Assembly (NCBI GenBank): GCA_018335195.1
Contig: JAGXKN010000034.1
Coordinates: 1-33,583 of the forward strand
Source of the DNA: Desulfobacterales bacterium
Lineage (GTDB): Bacteria > Desulfobacterota > Desulfobacteria > Desulfobacterales > Desulfosalsimonadaceae
Length of the DNA stretch: 33,583 nt
Direction: 5' to 3'
In this document: piece after piece, positions 7,367-16,068 of the stretch
Position numbering within the stretch: position 1 is the first letter of the stretch
How the letters are laid out: every line of letters starts with the position of its first letter
Made by a program: the position numbers and the translations under genes
Notes under the pieces: model-generated
Told to the model about the DNA's origin: nothing
The model's input: the letters and a program-made list of their open reading frames with translations, nothing else
The model's database searches: none

Positions 7367-8035
7367 ATGATTACGGCTGTACGAAAACCCATGGAAGAAA
7401 TTATTGCGTGTGTGGCGCCTTATGACCGGATTCTTCTGGTCGGGTGCAACGAGTGCGTCAGTGTCTGCTCCGTGGGGGGGCGAAAAGAAGTGGCGCTTCT
7501 GGCCTCGGCCCTGCAGATGCATTTTCTCAAGCAGGGCAAAACAATGGACATCAAGGAGATTACCCTGGAGCGCCAGTGTGACCCGGAATACGTCGAGGAG
7601 CTGGTCAATCTTACGGACGGCGCAGATGCCATCCTGTCCATGGCCTGCGGATGCGGCGTGCAGACGATTGCGGGGCGCTACCGGGAAAAGCCCGTATTCC
7701 CGGCGGTAAACACCACCTTCATGGGCGCATCCGAGCGGCAGGGCGTATGGTCCGAGCGCTGTCAGGGGTGCGGCGACTGCGTGCTGGGCATCACGGGGGG
7801 CATCTGCCCCATTGCCCGCTGTTCCAAACGGCTGATGAACGGGCCTTGCGGCGGTTCCTCAAACGGGAAATGCGAAATTGATCCCAATATTGACTGCGCG
7901 TGGCAGTTGATCTGGGACCGGTTAAAAGCCCTGGGCCTGGAAAGACGCATTGAAGACATCATGGAAGCCAAGGACTGGCGAACCAGCCGGGACGGCGGCC
8001 CCCGGAAAATTGTAAGAGAGGATCTGGCATCATGA
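7367..8035 (+). CDS. metV: MetV, cysteine-rich partner of methylenetetrahydrofolate reductase
   Basis: MetV (the 'MTHFR C-terminal' family) forms a heteromeric reductase with MetF in acetogens and related anaerobes, supplying iron-sulfur and zinc sites for electron transfer to or from the MetF flavin. The 222-residue protein has an N-terminal group C27, C30, C34 and a C-terminal group C132, C135, C138, C147, C152, C161 and C169, with the family stretch NGPCGG. ATG 7367 follows TTGGAGATAAAAC. Its stop overlaps the next start as ATGA, so MetV and MetF are probably made in equal amounts. The order hdrA-mvhD-metV-metF matches the Moorella-type MetFV-HdrABC-MvhD complex. Confidence 0.92.
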   Translation: MITAVRKPMEEIIACVAPYDRILLVGCNECVSVCSVGGRKEVALLASALQMHFLKQGKTMDIKEITLERQCDPEYVEELVNLTDGADAILSMACGCGVQTIAGRYREKPVFPAVNTTFMGASERQGVWSERCQGCGDCVLGITGGICPIARCSKRLMNGPCGGSSNGKCEIDPNIDCAWQLIWDRLKALGLERRIEDIMEAKDWRTSRDGGPRKIVREDLAS

Positions 8036-8955
8036 AAACCGAAAGCAGACTGGAGAAAGTACTGGCCTCGGGTGCGCTGGCGGTCACCTCGGAGTGCGGC
8101 CCGCCCAGGGGCGTCGTGCCCGATAAGGTCAAGGAGAAGGCGGAACTGTTGCGGGGATATGTGGATGCCGTTAACGTGACAGACAACCAGACGGCCATGG
8201 TGCGGATGTCGAGCTGGGCCGCAAGCATCCTGCTCAAACAGATCGGAATTGATCCGGTCTTCCAGATGGTGACCCGGGACCGCAACCGGCTGGCCATGCA
8301 GGCAGACATCATCGGGGCCTATTCCCACGGGGTCAACACCATGCTGTGCCTGTCGGGCGATCATCCGCATTTCGGCGACCATCCCATGGCCGCCAATGTC
8401 TATGACCTGGACTCGGTCCAGTTGATTCAGGCAGTGGTCAAAATGCGGGATGAAGGCAAGTTCCAGGGCGGAAAGGATATTGATCATCCGCCGAAAATGT
8501 TCGTGGGCGCGGCTGCCAATCCTTTTGCCGATCCGTTTGAACTGCGCGTAATGCGGCTTGCAAAAAAGGTCCGCGCGGGTGTAGATTTCATTCAGACCCA
8601 GTGCATCTACAACCTGGACAAGTTTGCCCGGTGGATGGACGGGGTGTGCGAGCGGGGCCTGCACGAGAAGGTCCACATCCTGGCCGGCATCACTCCCATG
8701 AAATCGGCCGGGATGGCCCGGTACATGAAAAACCGGGTGCCGGGCATGGACGTGCCCGATGACATTGTCAAGCGCATGGAGGGTGTGCCCAAGGAAAAGC
8801 AGCCCGAAGAGGGCATTAAGATTGCTGTGGAATCCATAGAGCGCTTAAAAGAAATGGAAGGCGTGCATGGTTTCCATATCATGGCCATCGAGTGGGAGGA
8901 GAAAGTTCCTGAAATCGTGGAAAAAGCGGGTCTGCTGCCCCGCCCCGAAATTTAG
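8032..8955 (+). CDS. metF: Methylenetetrahydrofolate reductase MetF
   Basis: MetF interconverts 5,10-methylene-THF and 5-methyl-THF through FAD. In a complete oxidiser the reaction runs from methyl-THF, in an acetogen toward it. The 307-residue protein keeps the catalytic-site pattern: E21 in TSECGPP, D110 in LSGDHP and Q190 in QTQCIYN. It overlaps metV by four bases (ATGA). No NADH-binding extension is visible, which agrees with electrons passing through MetV, MvhD and HdrA. It is the canonical copy; the paralogue at 2753 is altered at the Asp and Gln positions. Confidence 0.94.
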   Translation: MKTESRLEKVLASGALAVTSECGPPRGVVPDKVKEKAELLRGYVDAVNVTDNQTAMVRMSSWAASILLKQIGIDPVFQMVTRDRNRLAMQADIIGAYSHGVNTMLCLSGDHPHFGDHPMAANVYDLDSVQLIQAVVKMRDEGKFQGGKDIDHPPKMFVGAAANPFADPFELRVMRLAKKVRAGVDFIQTQCIYNLDKFARWMDGVCERGLHEKVHILAGITPMKSAGMARYMKNRVPGMDVPDDIVKRMEGVPKEKQPEEGIKIAVESIERLKEMEGVHGFHIMAIEWEEKVPEIVEKAGLLPRPEI

Positions 8956-9021
8956 GGACCGGTATCAACCGTAAACCATAAGAATCAGGCAGAAAAAATT
9001 CAGCAACAAGGAGCCGTGCAT

Positions 9022-9411
9022 ATGAGCGAGAAGAAACTCGTGATGGTGGTAGATGACGATCCGGACCTGGTGGAGGCTGTTTCCATGAAGCTCGAATCTA
9101 AAGATTTCCGGGTGGCCAAGGCTTATGACGGCCAGGAGGCCATGGAAAAGATCCAGGCCGAAAAGCCGGCCCTGGTGATCCTGGACGTCATGATGCCGCG
9201 AAAGAACGGATGGGTCGTCTGCGATGAGATCAAAAAGGATGAAGGGCTCAAAGACATCAGCGTGGTCATGCTCACGGCCGTCGGGGATGCCGTGCCGAGC
9301 ACGAGCTACACCCACCATGACGGCAAAACCACGCTGGCAGATGATTATGTTCCCAAGCCCATTGACATGGGTAAGCTCATGGAAATCGTGGATGATCATC
9401 TGGGGTCCTGA
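9022..9411 (+). CDS. Single-domain response regulator (receiver only)
   Basis: This 129-residue CheY-like protein consists only of a receiver domain: acidic pocket DDD (11-13), phospho-acceptor D55 in ILDVMMP, T in VVMLTAVGD and K in YVPKPID. I chose ATG 9022 because AAGGAG (9008-9013) is then correctly spaced; the GTG at 9016 is too close. It has no output domain, so it must act by protein contact or as a phosphorelay intermediate. It lies 66 bases after metF and immediately before an ACT-domain gene and two histidine kinases, its probable partners. Confidence 0.9.
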   Translation: MSEKKLVMVVDDDPDLVEAVSMKLESKDFRVAKAYDGQEAMEKIQAEKPALVILDVMMPRKNGWVVCDEIKKDEGLKDISVVMLTAVGDAVPSTSYTHHDGKTTLADDYVPKPIDMGKLMEIVDDHLGS

Positions 9412-9435
9412 CCTCCGCGCCGGGACGTGATTTCC

Positions 9436-10449
9436 ATGCAGATGAACGGTCTACGCGTGAGCGACCGGCTTGTCCGGCTGGAGCAGGTTTTTACCGACCA
9501 GTGGGATCCGCGGCTTGTTCCCTTGTACCGGAAGCTTGCCGCAGACCGGATCAATATTTCGTTTTTATACCTGAATTACCTGGTGCCGGCCAAGCAGATC
9601 AGCTGCCTGGTTGAGCCCGAAACCCTGACCCGGCTGACCCGGGATTCGGTGCCGGGCGGCGTCGAACCCGTAAAGCCGGATGCGTCCGCCGCCGCAGGCC
9701 TGGTCTCGGCGTTTCCCCATCGTTTCGACCCGGCGGCCATAGGCACCATGCTTCGCGCCGTGGCTCAAACGGAAATCGAGTGGCATTGCATGGCAAGCTC
9801 GGGCTCCATGCTGGCAATTGCCACGGATTATGCGACACAAAAACAGGCGGTCGATGCCGTTGCCGGCGGCATCGGACTTCCGGAAAACCATGTTCCGGTT
9901 TTCCCGGGTCAGGACTATGATCCCATTGCCAGGTCACTGAAGACCGCCCCGGAAACCGTGGCCCGGTATGTGGAGTCTAAAATCAAGACTTACGGCATCC
10001 AGGTTTATACCGGGCTGACACTCTGCAGCCTCCGGTTACGAGCAGATGCGCTGGAAAAGTGGAGCCGGGCCGTTTCGGAAAAAGGATGCCGGTTTTTTTA
10101 CGCCTGTGCGGCGCCGATGGAAAATGAGCGGGTGAACCTGGAGGTGCTGCTGGATGCCGGAGAACCGGAAACGCGGGATTTTGATATTGCCGCGGATACA
10201 CCCTGCGCTGATACGAGCCCGGACAATTCGGCGACAGTCCGCGAAAAAGCAGAAATGATCTGTTTTCACGGTCCCCATTTCGGCGATCGCTACGGCATTG
10301 CAGACAAGGCCCTGGGCCGGATCGCACAGGCGGGCGTGCCGGTATGGCTGGCCGGATGCGTGGGTGCGACCGTTTCCATCGTCCTGCCGCCGCATGCGGC
10401 GAAAAAGGCAACAAAAGCCCTTTCCGCGGCTTTTGAGATGCCGGATTAA
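9436..10449 (+). CDS. ACT-domain-like protein of unknown function
   Basis: I do not recognise a named family for the whole protein (337 residues from ATG 9436; GTG 9427 is an alternative start). It appears built of about four ACT-like segments, the small ligand-binding fold used by aspartokinase and other amino-acid-regulated enzymes. The clearest is the last, beginning MICFHGPHFGDRYGIADKAL and ending in an SIVLPP strand and an AFEMP terminus, very like an aspartokinase ACT pair. Earlier segments around 15-60, 100-150 and 185-240 show the same strand-helix rhythm (ISCLVEPE, MLAIATD, CSLRLRAD). No enzyme domain, signal peptide or membrane segment is visible. Its position between a receiver protein and a kinase suggests a ligand-sensing or adaptor role. 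That role is inference. Confidence 0.7.
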   Translation: MQMNGLRVSDRLVRLEQVFTDQWDPRLVPLYRKLAADRINISFLYLNYLVPAKQISCLVEPETLTRLTRDSVPGGVEPVKPDASAAAGLVSAFPHRFDPAAIGTMLRAVAQTEIEWHCMASSGSMLAIATDYATQKQAVDAVAGGIGLPENHVPVFPGQDYDPIARSLKTAPETVARYVESKIKTYGIQVYTGLTLCSLRLRADALEKWSRAVSEKGCRFFYACAAPMENERVNLEVLLDAGEPETRDFDIAADTPCADTSPDNSATVREKAEMICFHGPHFGDRYGIADKALGRIAQAGVPVWLAGCVGATVSIVLPPHAAKKATKALSAAFEMPD

Positions 10450-10473
10450 ATACGGGTAATCGGATGAAGATTT

Positions 10474-11964
10474 ATGCAGGAAGCCGCACATAAAGAGGAA
10501 ACCGATTGGCGCTATCGGGTGTTTGATTCTCTTTCTTATCCCACGCTGATTCTCAAGCCCGATTACACCATCGTCAGTGCAAACCGGAAATTTTTGGAAC
10601 TCTTTGACCAGCGGCTCGAGGATCTCAAGGGGATGCGGTGCTATAATTTCTTTTATGGCGCCCACGTCCCCTGTGATACCGGAAACTGTCCGCTTGTGCG
10701 GGTGCTTCGCACCCGGCAGGGCCAGACCCTGCCCTGGAAGAAGGGAAACCGCTGGGAGGACCGGGTTTTTTCGCCCATCCTGGATGACAACGGGGATGTG
10801 GCTTATGTCATTGAAAGCATCCGGGATGTAACTCGGGTCAAGCAGCTCGAAAGCGAGCTGTCCGATATCAAGGAGATGATCAGCCGGGTGGTGCACAGCT
10901 CTGCCAGCGCCATTGTGGCTGCAGACAGGCAGGGCCGCATTCAGTTAATGAACCCGGCGGCAAAAGAACTGTTCAAAGTGGCAGACCGGCAAGCCTGGAT
11001 GATTGAAAATGCCGCGGACCTTTACCCGGAAGGCAAGGCCCGGGAGATCATGCGGATGCTGCGCGATGAGAACATGGGCGGCGGCAAGGGAAAGCTTTCG
11101 GGCGTGCCCACCACAATTGTGGCTGCCGACGGCGAGGAGATCCCGGTGGAAATGAGCGCGGCCATTGTTTATGACGATGATGACCAGGAAGCGGCCACAA
11201 TGGCCATTTACAATGATCTGCGCAAAAAGCTGGAAATTGAAAAACAGCTCAAGGACGCCCAGAAGCAGCTCGCCCAGTCCGAGAAAATGGCTTCCCTGGG
11301 GCAGCTGGCCGCGGGCGTGGCCCACGAAATCAACAACCCCCTGACCGGCATCCTGCTGTATGCCAGTTTTATCATGGAGCAGATCGATCCGGACAGCCCG
11401 GTTAAAAAAGACTTGGAATGCATTGTGGAGGACGCCAACCGGTGCAAGGAGATCGTCAAGAGCCTGCTGGTATACAGCCGGAGCACGGACTCGCGCAGAA
11501 GCATTATCCATGTCAATGAACTGGTGGAGCAGAGCTTCAAGCTCACCCGGGACCAGAAGACCTTCAGAAATATTGAGATCAACAAGCAGCTCTCAGATGA
11601 AATGATGCTGCTTAACGTGGACACCAACAAGCTGAGCCAGGTCATTATCAACCTGGTGATGAATGCCGCAGATGCCATGGACGGAAAGGGAACGCTCACG
11701 GTGCGCACCTACCGGAACAAGGCCGCCCAGAAGGTCTATCTGGAAATATCGGATACCGGCTGCGGCATTGCCGAGGAAAACGTCTCCAAAATCTTTGATC
11801 CCTTTTTTTCCACCAAGGCCAAGGGCAAGGGTACCGGCCTGGGCTTGAGTATTGCCTACGGCATCGTGGAGGAACACGGGGGGCGCATTTCCGTCAAGGA
11901 GACCGGGCCCGGGGGCACCACGTTTCTCCTGGAACTGCCGCAATATATTCCGGCAGAGGAATAA
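10474..11964 (+). CDS. Soluble PAS-PAS sensor histidine kinase
   Basis: This 496-residue cytoplasmic kinase has no membrane segment. Domains in order are PAS 1 (about 15-125), PAS 2 (about 135-250), a short coiled linker, HisKA with phospho-acceptor H284 in [10 protein letters not shown], and an HATPase domain with N-box [11 protein letters not shown]1 DTGCGIAEE and G2 [12 protein letters not shown] 1 contains the cysteine pattern RCYNFFYG followed by PCDTGNCP, often seen in PAS sensors of anaerobes and possibly redox- or metal-responsive. ATG 10474 lies 24 bases after the ACT gene. The likely phosphate acceptors are the receiver at 9022 and the receiver of the following hybrid. The stimulus is unknown; cytoplasmic redox state or a metabolite sensed with the ACT protein is plausible. 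Confidence 0.92.
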   Translation: MQEAAHKEETDWRYRVFDSLSYPTLILKPDYTIVSANRKFLELFDQRLEDLKGMRCYNFFYGAHVPCDTGNCPLVRVLRTRQGQTLPWKKGNRWEDRVFSPILDDNGDVAYVIESIRDVTRVKQLESELSDIKEMISRVVHSSASAIVAADRQGRIQLMNPAAKELFKVADRQAWMIENAADLYPEGKAREIMRMLRDENMGGGKGKLSGVPTTIVAADGEEIPVEMSAAIVYDDDDQEAATMAIYNDLRKKLEIEKQLKDAQKQLAQSEKMASLGQLAAGVAHEINNPLTGILLYASFIMEQIDPDSPVKKDLECIVEDANRCKEIVKSLLVYSRSTDSRRSIIHVNELVEQSFKLTRDQKTFRNIEINKQLSDEMMLLNVDTNKLSQVIINLVMNAADAMDGKGTLTVRTYRNKAAQKVYLEISDTGCGIAEENVSKIFDPFFSTKAKGKGTGLGLSIAYGIVEEHGGRISVKETGPGGTTFLLELPQYIPAEE

Positions 11965-11974
11965 AGGGGGCTTT

Positions 11975-13546
11975 ATGAGCGCCGATCAGGACAATCAACA
12001 GGACCGTCAGCAGACGCAGATCCCGGATTCATCCCCTGAGCAGGAATCCGGGGCGGACAAGTCCATCCGGGAAAGTGTGGAGGATATTTTTTTCCAGCCG
12101 CGGGTATTGGTCGTCGACGATGAGCAGAGAATCCGGGATGCCTGTCAGCGGATGCTGTCCGAAGAAGGCTTTTCCGTGGCATGCACGCAGAACGGGGAAG
12201 ACGGCCTTGACATGCTCGAGCAGACGCATTTTGACATCATCCTGCTGGATTTGATGATGACCGGGCTGTCCGGATTTGACGTGCTCTCCCGGGTCAAGTC
12301 GCTTCACCCGGATACCGTGGTGATCGTGATTACCGGGTATGCCACCATTGAGCACTCCATTGAGGCAATGAAAAAAGGGGCCTTTGATTTTCTGCCCAAG
12401 CCGTTTTCCCCGCAGGATCTGCGGCTAGTGGTGCGCAAGGCCATTGAGTTCATCCGCACACTCCAGGATATCGCCACGGAGAAGTCCCGGATGCGGGTGC
12501 TGATCAACCTGCTGTCCGACGGGGTGCTGACCACGGACAACCAGAAAAACGTGGCGCTGGCAAACCCCGCATTTCTGCGGATGATCCGCTCCACCAAAAC
12601 CAACGTCCAAGGGAACGAGGCCCGGGAAGTGGTTTCCAACTCCCGGCTGCTGGAGATGATTGACGAGGCCATGGTCCAGCCGGCAGACAGTTTTGCGGAA
12701 ATCGCAGACGAGATCACAGTGGACGGCGAGGATGAAAGCGAAGCCACGATTCTCGGGGCCAGGTGCATTCCGTTTCGCGACCGGCTTCAGCGCAAACTCG
12801 GCACGGTTACCGTGTTAAACGACATCACGGCCCTGAAGAAACTCGATCAGGTCAAGTCCGATTTTGTCTCCATGGTGGCCCACGAGATCAAGGGACCGCT
12901 CAATTCGATCCTGATGCTGCTAAACAACGTGCAGTCCGGGGTGGCCGGAGAACTCAACGAAAAGCAGAGCGAAATCCTGGGGCGCGTGGCAGACCGGATC
13001 CAGTCTCTGACCAGCCTGTCTTCGGAGCTGCTGGACCTGGCCAAGATTGAATCCGGCCTGATCACCCAGGAAAAAGAGGAACTGGATCTCTGCGAGATGC
13101 TGGACAACCAGGTGGCGCTTTACCGGGATAAGGCTTCCGCCAAATCCATTGACCTGGATATGCAGCAATCCGGCCAGTCCGTGCCGGTCATGGGCAACCG
13201 CACCAATCTCGAGGAACTGATTTCCAATCTGATTTCCAATGCGATTCGCTATACCCCGGAAGGCGGCCGGGTCCGGGTTTCGGCGGGAATTGACGGAAAT
13301 TACGCGCTGCTGGAAGTCTCAGATACCGGCTACGGCATTCCCGAGGAGGAGCAGGAGCACATTTTCCAGCGGTTTTACCGGGTGAAAAATGAAAAAACCC
13401 GCTTTATCAGCGGTACCGGCCTGGGGCTGGCCATTGTCAAAAGCATCGTGGATGCGCACAAGGGCATTATCCAGGTGGACAGCAAGCCGGATACGGGCAC
13501 CGCTTTCCGGATCTATCTGCCCACCCTGCAGGAAGGGAAGGCTTAA
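11975..13546 (+). CDS. Receiver-PAS-histidine kinase hybrid
   Basis: This 523-residue soluble protein starts with a Gln/Asp-rich tail of about 40 residues. It then has a receiver domain (D92 in LLDLMMTG, K in FLPKPFSP), a PAS-like region (about 175-290), HisKA with H303 in VAHEIKGPL, and HATPase with G1 DTGYGIPEE and G2 SGTGLGLA. ATG 11975 follows AAAGGGGG; the open frame extends upstream only as overlap with the preceding kinase. The receiver-first order suggests that it is phosphorylated by the upstream kinase and then controls its own kinase activity. No DNA-binding domain is present in it or in its neighbours, so the pathway's final output is not encoded between 9022 and 13546. Confidence 0.92.
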   Translation: MSADQDNQQDRQQTQIPDSSPEQESGADKSIRESVEDIFFQPRVLVVDDEQRIRDACQRMLSEEGFSVACTQNGEDGLDMLEQTHFDIILLDLMMTGLSGFDVLSRVKSLHPDTVVIVITGYATIEHSIEAMKKGAFDFLPKPFSPQDLRLVVRKAIEFIRTLQDIATEKSRMRVLINLLSDGVLTTDNQKNVALANPAFLRMIRSTKTNVQGNEAREVVSNSRLLEMIDEAMVQPADSFAEIADEITVDGEDESEATILGARCIPFRDRLQRKLGTVTVLNDITALKKLDQVKSDFVSMVAHEIKGPLNSILMLLNNVQSGVAGELNEKQSEILGRVADRIQSLTSLSSELLDLAKIESGLITQEKEELDLCEMLDNQVALYRDKASAKSIDLDMQQSGQSVPVMGNRTNLEELISNLISNAIRYTPEGGRVRVSAGIDGNYALLEVSDTGYGIPEEEQEHIFQRFYRVKNEKTRFISGTGLGLAIVKSIVDAHKGIIQVDSKPDTGTAFRIYLPTLQEGKA

Positions 13547-13612
13547 ATACATATGCCTGCCTGTGCAGGTACCAAACCCGATTGATTGAATTCAACATTT
13601 GGAGGAGACAAT

Positions 13613-14449
13613 ATGTTCAGGATCGTCAGACGAGAAACCATGGCCGATGACACGATCATTTTAAATGAAATCGAGGCGCCGAAGATCGCGGCCAAGGCAA
13701 AACCCGGCCAGTTTGTGATCTTAAAGGCCAATGAAACCGGCGAGCGCATTCCGTTGACCATTTCGGACCTGGATGCCGAGCGCGGCACCATTACCGTGAT
13801 CTACATGGTTGTGGGCAAATCCACCGCCCTGTTTAAGACCCTGGCCGAAGGCGACGGATACCAGAATGTGATCGGCCCGCTGGGCAAGCCCACGGATATT
13901 GAAAAACTCGGCAGGGTCGTGTGCGTGGGCGGGGGCACGGGCATTGCCGTGCTGTTTCCCATCACGAGAGCTTTTAAGGAAGCCGGAAACGAGGTCATCA
14001 GCATAATCGGCGCCAGAAACAAGGACCTGCTCATACTGGAGGAGAAAATGGGCGCGGTCTCGGATGCACTGCACGTGTGCACTGATGACGGTTCCTACGG
14101 GCGAAAGGGTTTTGTCACCGAGGTGCTAAAAGAGGTCCTGGACAACAACAAGGTGGATCAGGTGGTGGCCATCGGCCCGGTGCCCATGATGAAGTTCGTT
14201 TCCAAAATGACGTATGACTACAATGTAAAGACGATGGTGAGCCTGAATCCGATCATGATCGACGGAACAGGCATGTGCGGCGGATGCCGCGTTTCGGTGG
14301 GCGATGAAACCAAGTTTGCATGTGTCGACGGACCGGAGTTTGACGGCCACAAGGTGGATTACGACAACCTAATGCAGCGGCTCCGGGCGTATGAAGAAGA
14401 TGAGAAAAAAGCATACGAAGAATACTGCAAAGCGCAGGGATACAAATAA
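13613..14449 (+). CDS. nfnA: NfnA / sulfide dehydrogenase beta subunit (FAD, [2Fe-2S])
   Basis: NfnA is the small subunit of NADH-dependent reduced ferredoxin:NADP+ oxidoreductase, which bifurcates electrons between NADPH, NAD+ and ferredoxin. The 278-residue protein has an FAD-binding barrel (RIPLTISD), a nucleotide-binding GGGTGIA (107-113) and the [2Fe-2S] site D217 with MCGGC (C222, C225) and C237. Aspartate as a fourth ligand is typical of NfnA and helps separate it from dihydroorotate dehydrogenase PyrK. ATG 13613 follows a strong GGAGGAG. nfnB follows after 32 bases. It was first named sulfide dehydrogenase (SudB) in Pyrococcus. Confidence 0.92.
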   Translation: MFRIVRRETMADDTIILNEIEAPKIAAKAKPGQFVILKANETGERIPLTISDLDAERGTITVIYMVVGKSTALFKTLAEGDGYQNVIGPLGKPTDIEKLGRVVCVGGGTGIAVLFPITRAFKEAGNEVISIIGARNKDLLILEEKMGAVSDALHVCTDDGSYGRKGFVTEVLKEVLDNNKVDQVVAIGPVPMMKFVSKMTYDYNVKTMVSLNPIMIDGTGMCGGCRVSVGDETKFACVDGPEFDGHKVDYDNLMQRLRAYEEDEKKAYEEYCKAQGYK

Positions 14450-14481
14450 GGACGGCAACCGGATAAGCGACGGAGGGAAAC

Positions 14482-15894
14482 ATGACGGAAAAGACGAGCA
14501 AAAAAGAAAAGATTCCACGCCAGCCGATGCCCGAGCAGGCTCCGGATTTGCGCAGCCGCAATTTTGATGAGGTTCCCCTGGGATACAGCCGGGAAACTGC
14601 CGTAAAAGAGGCAGAGCGCTGCCTGCAATGCAAGAAACCCGCCTGCGTCAACGGCTGCCCGGTGCAGGTTGATATTCCCGGCTTTGTCAAGCAGATCGCG
14701 CAGGGCGATGTTGAAAGCGCCATCCAGACCATTTGGGGGAAAAACAGTCTGCCGGCCATTTGCGGACGGGTCTGCCCCCAGGAAATTCAGTGCGAGGGCG
14801 AGTGCATCCTGGGCAGAAAAGACGAACCCCTGGCCATCGGGAATCTGGAGCGGTTTGCAGCGGATTTTGCCCGGGAGCAGGGCGGCTGTGAATTTCCCGA
14901 AAAAGCCCCGCCCACGGGCAAAAAGGTGGCCATTGTCGGATCCGGTCCCTCCGGGCTGACCGTGGCCAGCGACTTGCTGTTAAAAGGCCATGATGTGACC
15001 CTGTTTGAAGCCTTTCATCAGCCCGGCGGGGTGCTGGTCTACGGCATACCGGAGTTTCGGCTGCCAAAGGAGATTGTGTCATGTGAAATTGCCGGACTGG
15101 AAGCACTCGGCCTCCGCATTGAGTGCGACAATGTGGTCGGACGGACCGTGAGCCTAGATGAACTGTTTGAAGAAGGATATGATGCCATCTATATCGGGGT
15201 GGGGGCCGGGCTGCCCAAATTTCTCAATATTCCCGGTGAAAACCTGATCGGCATTTATACGGCCAATGAATATCTGACCCGGGCCAACCTGATGAAGGCC
15301 TACCGGTTCCCGGAGTATGATACCCCGCTTGTCAAGGGGAAAAACGTTGCGGTGCTGGGCGCGGGCAATGTGGCCATGGATTCGGCCCGGACGGCCATGC
15401 GCCTGGGTGCCGAGCGCGTACGTATCGTTTACCGCCGGTCCAGGGAGGAAATGCCGGCCCGGGCCGCGGAAATCCACCATGCCGAAGAAGAAGGCATTGA
15501 ATTTTATCTGCTGACCAACCCGATCCGGTTTATCGGGGATGAAAACGGCCGGGTGACCCAGATGGCGTGCCTGAAAATGGAACTGGGCGAACCCGACGAA
15601 TCTGGCCGCAGAAGACCCGTACCCGTGGAGGGCTCCGAGTTCATCCTGGACTGTGATCTTGCCGTGGTCGCGGTGGGCGCCGGGGCCAATCCCGTGCTGA
15701 CCCAGTCCGATCCCGAGCTCGAGCTCACCTCCAGAGGATATATCGCTGCGGACCCGAAAACCGGCAAAACCACCAAGAAAGGCGTCTGGGCAGGCGGCGA
15801 CATCGTCACCGGCCAGGCCACGGTCATCCTGGCCATGGGCGCGGGCAGAGACGCGGCAGACTCTATACACGATTACCTGCGGATCGGCTGGTAA
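14482..15894 (+). CDS. nfnB: NfnB / sulfide dehydrogenase alpha subunit (glutamate synthase small-chain-like)
   Basis: NfnB carries the bifurcating FAD and two [4Fe-4S] clusters and exchanges electrons with NADPH and ferredoxin. The 470-residue protein shows cluster motif 1 (C47, C50, C55, C59), motif 2 (C94, C98, C104, C108), FAD motif GSGPSG (153-158) and NADPH motif GAGNVA (293-298), ending with the family WAGGDIVTG stretch. Length and order fit NfnB; the adjacent NfnA and absence of a glutamate synthase large subunit argue against GltD. ATG 14482 follows CGGAGGG. A strong hairpin lies downstream. In this cluster it would link the ferredoxin pool to NADPH. Confidence 0.93.
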   Translation: MTEKTSKKEKIPRQPMPEQAPDLRSRNFDEVPLGYSRETAVKEAERCLQCKKPACVNGCPVQVDIPGFVKQIAQGDVESAIQTIWGKNSLPAICGRVCPQEIQCEGECILGRKDEPLAIGNLERFAADFAREQGGCEFPEKAPPTGKKVAIVGSGPSGLTVASDLLLKGHDVTLFEAFHQPGGVLVYGIPEFRLPKEIVSCEIAGLEALGLRIECDNVVGRTVSLDELFEEGYDAIYIGVGAGLPKFLNIPGENLIGIYTANEYLTRANLMKAYRFPEYDTPLVKGKNVAVLGAGNVAMDSARTAMRLGAERVRIVYRRSREEMPARAAEIHHAEEEGIEFYLLTNPIRFIGDENGRVTQMACLKMELGEPDESGRRRPVPVEGSEFILDCDLAVVAVGAGANPVLTQSDPELELTSRGYIAADPKTGKTTKKGVWAGGDIVTGQATVILAMGAGRDAADSIHDYLRIGW

Positions 15895-15960
15895 GCCCGT
15901 TTCTGCGGTTAAATGCAAAAGCCTTCTTGATTTTGTAAAAAAATCGGTTATGCCCCCCAC

Positions 15961-16003
15961 GAATCCCGGTATTCCCGGCCAAGCCGGGAAACCGGGATTC
16001 TTT
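15961..16003 (+). terminator. Strong hairpin downstream of nfnB
   Basis: GAATCCCGGT plus TTCCCGGC pair with GCCGGGAA plus ACCGGGATTC (15961-16000), with one bulged A and a loop of about three bases. Only TTT follows, so termination may be partial or the element may be a repeat or processing signal. GGGAATCGGG just after it repeats part of the arm. It divides nfnAB from the membrane protein gene. Confidence 0.6.
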
Positions 16004-16068
16004 GGGAATCGGGTTTGAAAATTTGCCTGTATTGAATAAAAATATTTGACCCACAGGGAATCTCGTCT

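Noticed and set aside
9016-9021. GTG start for the single-domain receiver
   Set aside because: It is only two bases from AAGGAG; ATG 9022 has normal spacing.
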